Assembly (NCBI RefSeq): GCF_023516495.1
Contig: NZ_JAMGBC010000001.1
Location: forward strand, 1,698,501 to 1,762,500
Length of the DNA: 64,000 nt
Direction: 5' to 3'
Source of the DNA: Sphingomonas anseongensis
GTDB lineage: Bacteria > Pseudomonadota > Alphaproteobacteria > Sphingomonadales > Sphingomonadaceae
Shown: positions 1-9,234 of the stretch, one piece after another
Layout of the letters: each line of letters opens with the position of its first letter
Numbering within the stretch: position 1 is the first letter of the stretch
Position numbers and translations under genes: made by a program
The notes under the pieces: model-generated
What the model was told of the DNA's origin: nothing
What the model saw: the letters and a program-made list of their open reading frames with translations, nothing else
Databases searched by the model: none

Positions 1-97
1 CGCCCTTGTGGAGCACCGCGGCAAAGCCACCCTCCGCCTGGGCGCGGCGCATGAGGCTGCTGGCCTCCACCGAGGCACTCAGGCGAGCCTCGCTCAT
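1..97 (-). CDS. DUF1491 family protein, partial (N-terminal part only)
   Basis: The first 32 codons of a minus-strand gene are visible before the window edge, starting at an ATG at 97. The visible peptide includes ASSLMRRAQAEGGFAAVLHK, which resembles the conserved N-terminal region of alphaproteobacterial DUF1491 proteins (an arginine-rich helix, then GGFA-VL-KG). The function of that family is unknown. The start lies 7 bases after the ptsN stop, so it probably belongs to the hpf-ptsN transcription unit. The C-terminal part is outside the window, so the family call rests on a short stretch. Confidence 0.6.
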   Translation of the reverse strand, partial: MSEARLSASVEASSLMRRAQAEGGFAAVLHKG

Positions 98-104
98 CGC
101 TCAG

Positions 105-569
105 TCAGGCGGCGTCGCGCTCGTCCGCTCCCATCAGCACCGCCGCAAGCGCGTCGCGGCTCCGGGCTCCCCGCATCTTCTCCAAAGTCGCGGCGTTGCG
201 GACCACCCGGCTGATCGCGGCGAGAGCTTTCAGATGCTCGGCGCCGGCTTCCGGCGGCGAAAGCAGCAGGAATACCAGGTCGACCGGCTTGCCATCGATC
301 GCCTTGTAGCCGACCGGTTCCGACAGCCGCACGAACAGGCAGTAGATCTGGCTCAGTCCGTCGACCTTGCCGTGGGGGATTGCGACGCCGTGACCGAATC
401 CGGTCGAGCCGAGCTTCTCGCGCTCGGTAAGCGTTGCAACGATTTCCGCCGGAGTGATCCCGAGCCTGCTGGCCGCCAGGTTCGCCAGCTGGTTGAGCAG
501 CGAACGCTTGTTGCCGGCCGACAAGCCGGGCTTGATCGCGTCGAAGTCCAGGAAATCGGTCAGGCGCAT
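105..569 (-). CDS. ptsN: PTS IIA-like nitrogen regulatory protein PtsN
   Basis: This 154-residue protein is the phosphoryl acceptor at the end of the nitrogen-related phosphotransferase relay (PtsP-PtsO-PtsN), a cytoplasmic regulatory branch that does not transport sugar. The active-site motif GVAIPHGK places the phosphorylated histidine near residue 66. The N-terminus MRLTDFLD and the length match the family, so the ATG at 569 was chosen over longer in-frame extensions. It follows hpf on the same strand, the usual rpoN-hpf-ptsN arrangement of proteobacteria; rpoN itself is not in the window. Confidence 0.92.
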   Translation of the reverse strand: MRLTDFLDFDAIKPGLSAGNKRSLLNQLANLAASRLGITPAEIVATLTEREKLGSTGFGHGVAIPHGKVDGLSQIYCLFVRLSEPVGYKAIDGKPVDLVFLLLSPPEAGAEHLKALAAISRVVRNAATLEKMRGARSRDALAAVLMGADERDAA

Positions 570-637
570 TGGCGAGAACTCTGCAAAGCCGACGCTCGCG
601 TTTCGGCGGCGACGGGTCGTGAACTGGGGCCGGCGGA

Positions 638-1207
638 TTAGCTCTCGTTCGGTTCGACCCAACCGATATTTCCGTCTTCCCGGCGATAGACCATGTTGAG
701 CTCGCCGGTGCCGCTGTTCTTGAACAAAAGGGCATTGGTGTTTCGAAGATCGAGAATCATCACCGCGTCAGCTACGTTGGCCTCCGGGATGTCGACCTTG
801 GTCTCGGCGACGATGGTCGGGTTCTCCGGCGCCTCTTCCTCTTCGGCACTCGAAGCGAACACGCGATAGGCCGCATTCGCTTCGAGGAACGGAGTCACGT
901 CGTGGCCCTGATTGTGCTCCTTCAGCCGCCTCATGTAGCGGCGAAGCTGCTTCTCGATCTTGTCCGCGGCGCCTTCGAACGCGATCTGCGCGGTCGGCGC
1001 CCGGTGAGCGGCTTTCAGGACCACGCCCTGCCCCACGGGAGCGACGATGTCGCACGTGAAATCGTTCTGCGGGCCCTTGCCGAAAGTCACGTCGGCGCCG
1101 ACCGATCGGGCGTAATATTTCTCGGTGATCTCCTCGATCCGCTGGATCGCGCGCTCCTTCATGGAGTCGCCGGTTTCGACCTGGTGGTCAGCGACACGAA
1201 CATCCAC
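638..1207 (-). CDS. hpf: Ribosome hibernation promoting factor, long form (HPF/RaiA family)
   Basis: The protein has 189 residues: an N-terminal S30AE ribosome-binding domain (about residues 1-100) and a C-terminal dimerisation domain (about 130-189, ending with DGNIGWVEPNES). That two-domain layout is the long HPF type, which joins ribosomes into inactive 100S dimers in slow growth. The start is a GTG at 1207 with AAGGAG eight bases upstream. It lies 68 bases upstream of ptsN on the same strand. A 59-base gap separates it from the dnaQ stop, so it probably has its own promoter there. Confidence 0.93.
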   Translation of the reverse strand: MDVRVADHQVETGDSMKERAIQRIEEITEKYYARSVGADVTFGKGPQNDFTCDIVAPVGQGVVLKAAHRAPTAQIAFEGAADKIEKQLRRYMRRLKEHNQGHDVTPFLEANAAYRVFASSAEEEEAPENPTIVAETKVDIPEANVADAVMILDLRNTNALLFKNSGTGELNMVYRREDGNIGWVEPNES

Positions 1208-1266
1208 GGGCGAGGCTCCTTTTCCTGCGACTTGGCGGGCCGCTTAGGGCGGCGTTCGCCGCTGCG

Positions 1267-1965
1267 TCAACTTGCAGCGGTGAACCGTGCCCAGAGCGGG
1301 TTGGCCAGCTTCGCTATAAACGCTCGATGGCGCTCAAGCTCCTCATCGGCAGCACAATGTGCACGGGCAATCCGGTGCTCGCGAACCGTCACCGTGCCTG
1401 CGGACGGAGTCAATCCGGTGTCGTCCGTCTCCTCGACAAGTCCCAGGCCGATCTGCCGGCCGCCGGTCAGCTCGATATAGACCTGGGCGAGCAACTGCGC
1501 GTCGAGAAGCGCCCCGTGCCGGACCCGGTGGCTGCGATCGACTCCGAAACGGGTGCAAAGCGCGTCGAGGCTGTGCTTCGCACCTGGGTGGCGACTTCTT
1601 GCCATCGATAGGGTGTCGACCATGCGGCTGGTGCAGACAATTGGATGCCCGCACAGCCCGAGTTCGAAGTTGAGGAAGCCGAAGTCGAAGCCGGCATTGT
1701 GCGCGACAAGCGGCGAATCCTCGATGAACTCGAGCAGCTCGCCCGCCTTCTCCGAGAAGCGGGGCTTGTCCGACAGGAAGATGTCCGAGAGGCCGTGAAC
1801 CGCTTCGGCCCCCGGCGGCATCGGCCGCTCAGGATTGAAATAAGCGTGGAAGTGGCGGCCGGTCTCGGCGCGGTTGATCATCTCGATGCAGCCGATTTCG
1901 ACGATCCGGTCGCCCCCCGCGGGGTCCAGTCCCGTGGTTTCGGTGTCGAAGACGATTTCGCGCAT
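1267..1965 (-). CDS. dnaQ: DNA polymerase III epsilon subunit (3'-5' proofreading exonuclease)
   Basis: The protein has 232 residues and a DEDDh exonuclease fold. The first acidic pair is in FDTETTG (D7 and E9), and the later HGALLDAQ stretch carries the catalytic histidine and aspartate. In the replicase core it removes misincorporated nucleotides. The ATG at 1965 gives the usual MREIVFDTETTG start; a longer in-frame reading to 2001 would add an atypical leader. It follows coaE closely on the same strand in the order maf-coaE-dnaQ. Confidence 0.95.
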   Translation of the reverse strand: MREIVFDTETTGLDPAGGDRIVEIGCIEMINRAETGRHFHAYFNPERPMPPGAEAVHGLSDIFLSDKPRFSEKAGELLEFIEDSPLVAHNAGFDFGFLNFELGLCGHPIVCTSRMVDTLSMARSRHPGAKHSLDALCTRFGVDRSHRVRHGALLDAQLLAQVYIELTGGRQIGLGLVEETDDTGLTPSAGTVTVREHRIARAHCAADEELERHRAFIAKLANPLWARFTAAS

Positions 1966-1973
1966 ACCCCTGT

Positions 1974-2567
1974 TTAACCACCGGCCTTGAGGCCAAGACA
2001 AGACAATATGTCGCTGACCTGGCGCTCAGTTGTGGATAGGTCGCCGCCCGTATCGACCACGAAGTCGGCACGCGCGCGCTTCTCCTCGTCGGGCATCTGA
2101 CGAGCGATCAGCGCGGCGAGCTTCTCTTCGGTCATTCCCGGCCGCGCCAATACCCGCTCGCGTTGAATCTCTGCGGGCGCGGAAACGACGATGACCTTAT
2201 CGAACACCTCCGCTCCGCCGGTTTCGAACAGCAGCGGAATCTCGAACAACAGCGCCGGCTGGTCACCGTTTTCGACGATGAAGCGAGTCCGTTCGTGGTG
2301 GACCGAAGGGTGGACGATGGCTTCCAGCGCGGCAAGCTCGTCCGGATCCGAAAGCACCCGCTCCGAAAGCGCGTCGCGGTTCACTCCATCCGGACCGGTC
2401 GTTCCCGGAAATCTTTCCTCGATCTTGCCGACGAGCGATCCGCCCGGGCCCTGCAGCCGGCGCACGACCGCGTCGGCATCGAACACGGGCACACCGGCGC
2501 GCCTGAACATCTCAGCGACCGTCGATTTGCCCATTCCGATCGAGCCGGTGAGCGCGAGGCGGATCAC
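1974..2567 (-). CDS. coaE: Dephospho-CoA kinase
   Basis: This 197-residue P-loop kinase phosphorylates dephospho-CoA at the 3'-hydroxyl, the last step of coenzyme A synthesis. The Walker A motif GSIGMGKST lies at residues 8-16, and FDADAVVRRL and LLFETGGAEVFDKVIVV are family hallmarks. The start is a GTG at 2567 overlapping the maf stop by four bases (GTGA), which implies translational coupling. Longer in-frame readings upstream run through maf and look spurious. Confidence 0.94.
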   Translation of the reverse strand: MIRLALTGSIGMGKSTVAEMFRRAGVPVFDADAVVRRLQGPGGSLVGKIEERFPGTTGPDGVNRDALSERVLSDPDELAALEAIVHPSVHHERTRFIVENGDQPALLFEIPLLFETGGAEVFDKVIVVSAPAEIQRERVLARPGMTEEKLAALIARQMPDEEKRARADFVVDTGGDLSTTERQVSDILSCLGLKAGG

Positions 2568-3145
2568 GAGCTCATCACTCCGCGCTCGCGAAGGGCCGCC
2601 AGGAGAGGAAGGAGGGGCATGCCGAGGATGGTGAAGAAGCTGCCTTCGATGGTGTCGAACAACTGCACGCCTCGGCCTTCCAGTCGGAACACACCGACGC
2701 AATAGCCGACTTCCGGCCATTCGGCGTCGAGATATTCCTCGATGAACCCTTCAGACAGCGGCCGGACCTGCAGGGTCGCCTGGTCGCAATGCTTCCACTG
2801 GGGCTTTCCGCCGCGGGCAAGCGCGACGGCGCTGGTGAGGGTGATCGGCTTGCCCGAAAAGTGGCGCAGGTGGGCCCCCGCCTCTTCGCGGTCGACTGGC
2901 TTGCCGAACAGGGTTCCGGCGACGCTGACTACGGAATCGCTTCCGATTACCAAATCGCTGGTGCGCGATTTGCTCACCGCGAGCGCTTTTGCCTCCGCCA
3001 GCGCTGTCGCCAGTTGCGCCGGATCGCGGTGCCGCTCCTTGAAGCTGGCCTCATCAACGTCGGCGGGGATGCTGTCGAATGGAACTCCCGCCTGCTCCAA
3101 CATCTGGCGCCGGATCGGGCTCGAGGAAGCGAGGATTAGGGTCAA
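2564..3145 (-). CDS. maf: Maf-like nucleotide pyrophosphatase
   Basis: The 193-residue protein begins LILASSSPIRRQMLEQAG, the signature of Maf proteins. These hydrolyse non-canonical or modified nucleoside triphosphates to monophosphates and help keep nucleotide pools clean. A central conserved stretch is DLVIGSDSVVS. It heads the maf-coaE-dnaQ minus-strand cluster, and its upstream side is the 293-base gap proposed here as the replication origin, with hemE divergent on the other side. Which substrates this member prefers cannot be told from sequence. Confidence 0.92.
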   Translation of the reverse strand: MTLILASSSPIRRQMLEQAGVPFDSIPADVDEASFKERHRDPAQLATALAEAKALAVSKSRTSDLVIGSDSVVSVAGTLFGKPVDREEAGAHLRHFSGKPITLTSAVALARGGKPQWKHCDQATLQVRPLSEGFIEEYLDAEWPEVGYCVGVFRLEGRGVQLFDTIEGSFFTILGMPLLPLLAALRERGVMSS

Positions 3146-3438
3146 TTGAACAACCTTGTGGAAAAGCGTGCTCCTGCCCCTAGCGCGAGGAGGTGGGCAG
3201 TCTCAACGGGCCAGCTGTCCACCCGCTTGGCGGGTCAGTGCCCACATCCATTCACAAGCGGGTGCATCTATCCCCAGCCTGTGAATCGCGGGGGACTCAG
3301 CCGGCGACTCGCGGGATTCGCTGACATCCCGTTACCCCGCGCCTGTTGGAAATTCCGGAACGCTCCTCTATTTCCCGAGTCCAGCCGGACAACTACATCA
3401 CCAATTAGATTCTAAGAATCTCTATAGGGAGAGAGAGG
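3146..3438. other. Candidate chromosomal replication origin (oriC) between maf and hemE
   Basis: No plausible gene occupies this 293-base divergent gap. DnaA-box-like 9-mers relative to TTATNCACA or its complement lie at 3157-3165 (one mismatch), 3248-3256, 3268-3276 and 3280-3288 (two mismatches each). Seven GANTC sites, the CcrM methyltransferase target, lie within 3283-3420, starting at 3283, 3294, 3306, 3315, 3377, 3408 and 3416. The hemE side is AT-rich and carries an inverted repeat GATTCT-A-AGAATC at 3408-3420. In Caulobacter and relatives the origin is next to hemE. The origin role is inferred from position and motifs. Confidence 0.6.
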
Positions 3439-4503
3439 GTGGCCCGTTCGCCCCGCAACGCAGTGCCGGCGAGCGGAGCAGACAAGCCCCTGCTCAGCGT
3501 GCTTCGAGGACAGCGCCTGGCCACGCCGCCGATGTGGTTGATGAGGCAGGCGGGCCGGTATCTCCCGGAATATCGCCGCCTTCGCCAGGACAAGGGCAGC
3601 TTCCTGAACCTGGTCTGCGACAGCGCGGCTGCGGCCGACGTCACGCTCCAGCCGCTCGAACGCTTCGACTTCGACGCGGCGATCCTCTTCTCCGACATCC
3701 TGATCGTTCCGTTCGCGATCGGTCAGAATTTGAGCTTCGTCGCCGGCGAAGGGCCGCGTCTGACTCCGCCGCTGGTCTCGGCGGATCTCGATGCGCTTAC
3801 CCCGACCCTGACCCGCTTCGAGCCGATCTACGAGACCGTGCGCAAGGTGAAGACGAGGCTTTCGCCGGACAAGACGCTGATCGGCTTTGCCGGAAGTCCG
3901 TGGACGGTCGCCACCTACATGATTGCCGGCCAAGGTAGCCGCGACCAGTCCGAGACCCGGCGCCTGGCCTATTCCGACAGCGGGCGCTTCTCCGCGATCA
4001 TCGAGAGGATCGAAAAGGTCACGTTCCAGTATCTCTGCGGCCAGGTGGAAGCCGGTGCAGAGGTGCTTCAGCTGTTCGACAGCTGGGCCGGGAGCCTTGC
4101 GCCGAGCGAATTCGAGAAATGGGTGATCGCCCCGACCGCGCGTCTGGTGGAGAAGCTCCGTCACGAACACCCTGACGTCCCGATCGTCGGTTTCCCCAAG
4201 GGCGCGGGCGGGAAGATCGCGGCCTATGCCCGCGAAACCGGTGTCGATTGCGTCGGCCTCGACGAAACCGTCGATCCCCATTGGGCGAACCGCGAGCTTC
4301 CCAAAGGTCTTCCGGTCCAGGGCAACCTCGACCCGCTCGCCTTGCTTGCCGGCGGAGAGGCGATGCGTGTCGCCGTCAAGCAAGTGCTTGACGCTTTCTC
4401 CGAGCGCCCGCACATCTTCAACCTCGGGCACGGAATCCTTCCCGAAACTCCGATCGATCATGTCGAGCAGCTGGTTGCGCTCGTAAAGGGGACGAATGGC
4501 TGA
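3439..4503 (+). CDS. hemE: Uroporphyrinogen III decarboxylase
   Basis: This 354-residue cytoplasmic enzyme removes the four acetate carboxyl groups of uroporphyrinogen III to give coproporphyrinogen III. The N-terminal signature PMWLMRQAGRYLPEYR (about residues 31-46) holds the substrate-binding arginines. GFAGSPWTVATYM and the C-terminal FNLGHGILP are also diagnostic. The start is a GTG at 3439 preceded by a purine-rich GGGAGAGAGAGG. It overlaps hemJ by eight bases, so the two haem genes are coupled; hemC and hemD are about 30 kb away in this window. Confidence 0.97.
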   Translation: MARSPRNAVPASGADKPLLSVLRGQRLATPPMWLMRQAGRYLPEYRRLRQDKGSFLNLVCDSAAAADVTLQPLERFDFDAAILFSDILIVPFAIGQNLSFVAGEGPRLTPPLVSADLDALTPTLTRFEPIYETVRKVKTRLSPDKTLIGFAGSPWTVATYMIAGQGSRDQSETRRLAYSDSGRFSAIIERIEKVTFQYLCGQVEAGAEVLQLFDSWAGSLAPSEFEKWVIAPTARLVEKLRHEHPDVPIVGFPKGAGGKIAAYARETGVDCVGLDETVDPHWANRELPKGLPVQGNLDPLALLAGGEAMRVAVKQVLDAFSERPHIFNLGHGILPETPIDHVEQLVALVKGTNG

Positions 4504-4948
4504 CCTTACCGGCTTCCTTGGCGCCGCTTATCCATGGGTGAAGGCGGCGCACGTGACGTTCGTCATTTTCTGGATCGCCGGGCTGCTGCTCGTCCCGCGC
4601 TTCTACGTCTATCACCACGAGACCGCGCCGGGATCCGCCGAGGACAGGGCGTGGGTCGAGCGCGAGCGCAGGGCTCGCAACATCATTCTCACTCCGGCGA
4701 TGATCGCAGTCTGGGTGCTTGGGCTGATGCTGGCTTTCCACATCGGCGCATTCAGCCAAGGCTGGTTCCACGCTAAGCTTGCGCTCGTGATCGCTCTGAG
4801 CGCTTACCAGGGCTGGCTTGGGGTTTATGGGAAGCGGCTGGCAGCAGGCACCCGGTCGTCCGACAGCAAGGCGCTCCGGATCATGAACGAGGTTCCCGGC
4901 ATCGCGACTGCCATAATCGTCGTGCTGGTTATCGTCCGGCCGTTCTGA
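4496..4948 (+). CDS. hemJ: Protoporphyrinogen oxidase HemJ
   Basis: The 150-residue integral membrane protein has about four hydrophobic segments and the family motif WVKAAHVTFVIFWIAGLL, with a conserved histidine near residue 19. HemJ (TIGR00701, formerly UPF0093) converts protoporphyrinogen IX to protoporphyrin IX in many alphaproteobacteria that lack HemG and HemY. Its ATG overlaps the end of hemE by eight bases, which supports a haem role. The catalytic mechanism is less settled than for the flavin-dependent enzymes. Confidence 0.9.
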   Translation: MADLTGFLGAAYPWVKAAHVTFVIFWIAGLLLVPRFYVYHHETAPGSAEDRAWVERERRARNIILTPAMIAVWVLGLMLAFHIGAFSQGWFHAKLALVIALSAYQGWLGVYGKRLAAGTRSSDSKALRIMNEVPGIATAIIVVLVIVRPF

Positions 4949-4966
4949 AATCGGCGACGGAGGCGA

Positions 4967-4995
4967 TTGACTAAAGGGGAGCCGCTCCCTAACTC
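4967..4995 (+). promoter_or_regulatory. Possible rho promoter with an internal inverted repeat
   Basis: A TTGACT hexamer at 4967-4972 is separated by 17 bases from TAACTC at 4990-4995, a plausible sigma-70-type pair upstream of rho. The spacer contains a perfect inverted repeat GGGAGC-C-GCTCCC at 4977-4989 that could bind a repressor or form a hairpin if transcribed from further upstream. The -10 match is weak, so this is tentative. Confidence 0.3.
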
Positions 4996-5116
4996 GCGAG
5001 CCAAGGCTGTACCGCCTGTATTTCTCCTTTGCCGTTCAGCCTTCCGTCCATCCGCGGCGTCCGCCGCCAAGGCTTTGAAACGCTGAACGTCCCCCACGCC
5101 CCAAAAAGCGAATCCC

Positions 5117-6373
<1,257 letters not shown>

Positions 6374-6397
6374 CGCTCGGCGCGGTTCGAACCGTCC

Positions 6398-7063
6398 ATG
6401 CTTAGCGGGTTCAGCTTCTCGAGTATTTTCACCCCTACCGGCATGGCTCAGCTCGGCCAGATCATCGTCGGCGACCTGACGATGGCCGGCGACAACGTCG
6501 TCATCATGGGGTCGCTTGCCTCGGGCCTGCCGGAGCGGGACCGAAGGCGAGTGCTCATGCTGGGCGTCGGCATGGCGCTCGGCTTCCTGATCACCTTCGC
6601 GGTGATCGCGACTCAGCTTCTCAAGATCACCGGGCTGGTGTTTGCCGGCGGGCTGCTTCTGCTCTGGGTCGCGTACAACATGGTCCGCGAGATCAGGCCG
6701 CGCCCGATCGTCGTTGCGGACGACGAGCTTACGGAAGTGGTCGAAGGTCCGCCGCGGACCAAGACTTTCCTCCAGGCCGCGATCCAAATCACCATCGCCG
6801 ACCTCAGCATGAGCCTCGACAACGTACTCCTGGTTGCGTCCATCGCCCGCGAGAACCCGGCCCTGCTCGTGATCGGGCTGACGTTCTCGGTGTTGTTCAT
6901 GGGCTTTGCCGCCAATTACGTCGCCAAGCTGATTCAGCGGTATCACTGGATCAATTATATCGGGCTCGCGGTGATCCTCTATGTCGCCGCCAGCATGATC
7001 TACGAGGGTTGGATGGGCGGCGAGCACGTGTTGGGGTTGAGGCAAGTGCTCGGCGCCGGCTAG
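6398..7063 (+). CDS. TerC family integral membrane protein, copy 1 (YjbE type)
   Basis: This 221-residue membrane protein is a TerC/YjbE-type transporter. The two signature acidic motifs are LTMAGDNVVIM (about residues 27-37) and SMSLDNVLLVA. Members of this group have been linked to manganese export and to metal loading of secreted proteins, but the substrate here is not shown by the sequence. A second, related gene follows directly, so the pair probably arose by duplication. It starts 25 bases after rho and may be cotranscribed with it. Confidence 0.85.
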   Translation: MLSGFSFSSIFTPTGMAQLGQIIVGDLTMAGDNVVIMGSLASGLPERDRRRVLMLGVGMALGFLITFAVIATQLLKITGLVFAGGLLLLWVAYNMVREIRPRPIVVADDELTEVVEGPPRTKTFLQAAIQITIADLSMSLDNVLLVASIARENPALLVIGLTFSVLFMGFAANYVAKLIQRYHWINYIGLAVILYVAASMIYEGWMGGEHVLGLRQVLGAG

Positions 7064-7128
7064 CGGCGGAACAAAATGCAGCCTGTGGCTCTTCGAGTTG
7101 CAGGCTTGTGACTGAAGTGGGGAATTGC

Positions 7129-7869
7129 TTGTCGGGTCTGTTTCTAAGTGGCGCCGCAGCGCTCGTCGCGGGGCTCGGCCCGCCAGCCGGGATATGGCAG
7201 GACATTCTCCGCGACTTCTCCAACTTGGGGGAGCCGGCGGCGATGGCTGCCTTCTTCCAGGTGCTGATGATCGACCTCGTGCTCGCGGGGGACAACGCGA
7301 TCGTCGTCGGCGCGCTGGCTGCGGGCCTCTCTTCGGAACAGAGACGCAAGGTCATCATGATCGGCGTGCTCGCGGCCCTTGTCCTGAGGGTCGTCTTCGC
7401 GCTCGCCGTTACGCAGCTGCTCCAGGTCGTCGGCCTCATCCTTGCGGGCGGATTGTTGCTTTTGTGGGTGGCCTGGAAAATGTGGCGCGAATTGCGCCGC
7501 CCAAAAGACTGCTCGCCGGGGTCGGAAGAGATCGTGGGGGACGAGCGCTCGGGCGTCTACGCCGCGAAGAGCTTTTCCGGCGCCGTGTGGGGCGTGGCAA
7601 TTGCCGACGTCAGCATGAGCCTGGACAATGTGCTGGCAGTTGCAGGAGCGGCGCGTGAGCATCCTGGGATTCTCATCGTTGGCCTGATTATCGCGGTCAT
7701 CCTGATGGGAATCGCGGCCAATGTGATCGCCCGCTACATCGATCGCTTCCGCTGGATCGGATATGTTGGGTTGCTGGTTATCATGTGGGTTGCTGTGAAG
7801 ATGATCTGGGACGGCTATCACGACGTCGCCCCGGTACTTGGCTGGCCGGCCGTCGCCAATGCGGTTTGA
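7129..7869 (+). CDS. TerC family integral membrane protein, copy 2 (YjbE type)
   Basis: The protein has about 246 residues and repeats the layout of the preceding gene, with MIDLVLAGDNAIVVGALA near the N-terminus and DVSMSLDNVLAVAG in the second half. Start choice is uncertain. A TTG at 7129 preceded by GTGGGG keeps the ILRDFSNLGEPAA stretch expected before the first helix. An ATG at 7243 with GGGGGAG nine bases upstream is the best conventional start but gives a shorter N-terminus. The stop at 7869 is 32 bases before the mnmE start. Metal export is the likely role by family. Confidence 0.8.
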   Translation: MSGLFLSGAAALVAGLGPPAGIWQDILRDFSNLGEPAAMAAFFQVLMIDLVLAGDNAIVVGALAAGLSSEQRRKVIMIGVLAALVLRVVFALAVTQLLQVVGLILAGGLLLLWVAWKMWRELRRPKDCSPGSEEIVGDERSGVYAAKSFSGAVWGVAIADVSMSLDNVLAVAGAAREHPGILIVGLIIAVILMGIAANVIARYIDRFRWIGYVGLLVIMWVAVKMIWDGYHDVAPVLGWPAVANAV

Positions 7870-7901
7870 GGAGCGGTGCCGCTGAGGCTAGTGGCCTTGA
7901 G

Positions 7902-9179
7902 GTGACGCCCGCCACCATCTTTGCACTTTCGAGCGGAAGCCCACCCGCGGCGATCTCGGTCATTCGTGTAAGCGGGGCAGCGGCTCACCAAGCGGGGCGG
8001 GCGTTTGCAGGAGATTTGCCTCCTGCCCGGCAGGCGGCGGTGCGAGAGCTTCGCAACCGGGAAGGTGAGCTCCTCGACGAAGCGCTTGTTCTTCGGTTCG
8101 ACGGCCCTTCGTCGTCGACCGGCGAAGATCTCGTCGAATTTCATTGTCATGGCGGTCGCGCAGTGGTGGCGGCGGTGCTCGACGCCCTCGGCCGCTTCGA
8201 AGGCCTCCGGGGGGCACAACCCGGGGAATTCACCCGCCGCGCCTTCGAGAATGGGCGGATCGACCTCACGGAAGCCGAAGGCCTGGCCGATTTGATCGAG
8301 GCGGAGACCGAGAGCCAGCGCCGGTCCGCGCTTGCGATGGCCGAAGGGGGGCTGCGCCGGCAAATCGATGCGTGGCAGGAGGCGCTGCTTTCCCTCTCAG
8401 CTCGGGCAGAGGCGGCGATCGACTATGTCGAAGAGGAGTCGGTTGACGCGGATCCGCAACTTTCGCGCGATTGCAGCGCATTAGCGTCAGAGCTACGCTC
8501 ATGGCTTCTCCGGCCCCGCTCAGAGCCACTCAAGGATGGCATAAAAGTGGTGATTGCCGGCCCGCCAAATACCGGAAAATCCAGCGTTCTCAATGCGTTG
8601 GTTGGCCAAGACAGAGCCATCGTCACCGATACCCCCGGCACGACGCGAGATCACATCGACGTCCCGCTGTCCCTGGAAGGTGTTCCGCTGCGTCTGACCG
8701 ACACGGCCGGTTTGCGAGAATCGGACGAGGAGGTCGAACGAATGGGGGTTGAGCGCGCCGGTCGGTTGATCGCCATGGCTGACGTGCTGTTGTGGCTTGG
8801 GGAAAGCGCGGCGCCGCAGCATCCGCACCTCATCAGGGTCCACTCGAAGAGTGACCTCCCAGGTCGGGACTGCGCCCCTCCGGACGCGCTTGCTGTCTCG
8901 GCTCTGACCGGTCGAGGCTTGTCGGAGCTTGCCGATGCGATCGTCCGGGAAGCAAGGCAATTGCTTCCTGTAGAAGGCGACCTTGCCCTTAATCGCCGCC
9001 AGTCGGAGGCGATTGCTGAAGCGGAAGCCGGACTCCGGTCGGCTTCGGTCGGTGACGATGTCGTACTTGTCGCGGAAATGCTGCGTCGGGCGAGGACCGC
9101 CTTCGACCGACTGACCGGTCGCGCCGGTGTCGAGGACCTTCTCGATTCGCTGTTCGGCCGCTTCTGTCTGGGGAAGTGA
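7902..9179 (+). CDS. mnmE: tRNA modification GTPase MnmE
   Basis: With MnmG this protein makes the 5-carboxymethylaminomethyl group on wobble uridine of certain tRNAs. The product has 425 residues from the GTG at 7902, giving [12 protein letters not shown], the usual N-terminus. It has a tetrahydrofolate-binding N-terminal domain, a helical domain and an inserted Ras-like G domain with P-loop GPPNTGKSS (about 219-227) and DTAG. It ends in FCLGK, the conserved cysteine motif. The usual NKxD guanine-specificity motif appears to be HSKSD. Its stop abuts a parS site. Confidence 0.95.
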   Translation: MTPATIFALSSGSPPAAISVIRVSGAAAHQAGRAFAGDLPPARQAAVRELRNREGELLDEALVLRFDGPSSSTGEDLVEFHCHGGRAVVAAVLDALGRFEGLRGAQPGEFTRRAFENGRIDLTEAEGLADLIEAETESQRRSALAMAEGGLRRQIDAWQEALLSLSARAEAAIDYVEEESVDADPQLSRDCSALASELRSWLLRPRSEPLKDGIKVVIAGPPNTGKSSVLNALVGQDRAIVTDTPGTTRDHIDVPLSLEGVPLRLTDTAGLRESDEEVERMGVERAGRLIAMADVLLWLGESAAPQHPHLIRVHSKSDLPGRDCAPPDALAVSALTGRGLSELADAIVREARQLLPVEGDLALNRRQSEAIAEAEAGLRSASVGDDVVLVAEMLRRARTAFDRLTGRAGVEDLLDSLFGRFCLGK

Positions 9180-9195
9180 TGTTTCACGTGGAACA
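9180..9195. promoter_or_regulatory. parS site 1 (ParB-binding centromere sequence)
   Basis: The 16-mer TGTTTCACGTGGAACA differs from the consensus TGTTTCACGTGAAACA at one position. It starts directly after the mnmE stop, in the 55-base gap before mnmG. ParB nucleates on such sites and ParA moves the resulting complex, so the site marks the origin-proximal chromosome. parA and parB lie about 2.3-4 kb downstream. Confidence 0.88.
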
Positions 9196-9234
9196 CGTCG
9201 CCACAGGCGCGAGGTTCGGCTAAGGGCGCCGGTC

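Noticed and set aside
1048-1063. Possible third parS site inside hpf
   Set aside because: It has the CACGTG core but four mismatches to the 16-base consensus, far weaker than the two sites near mnmG and rsmG.
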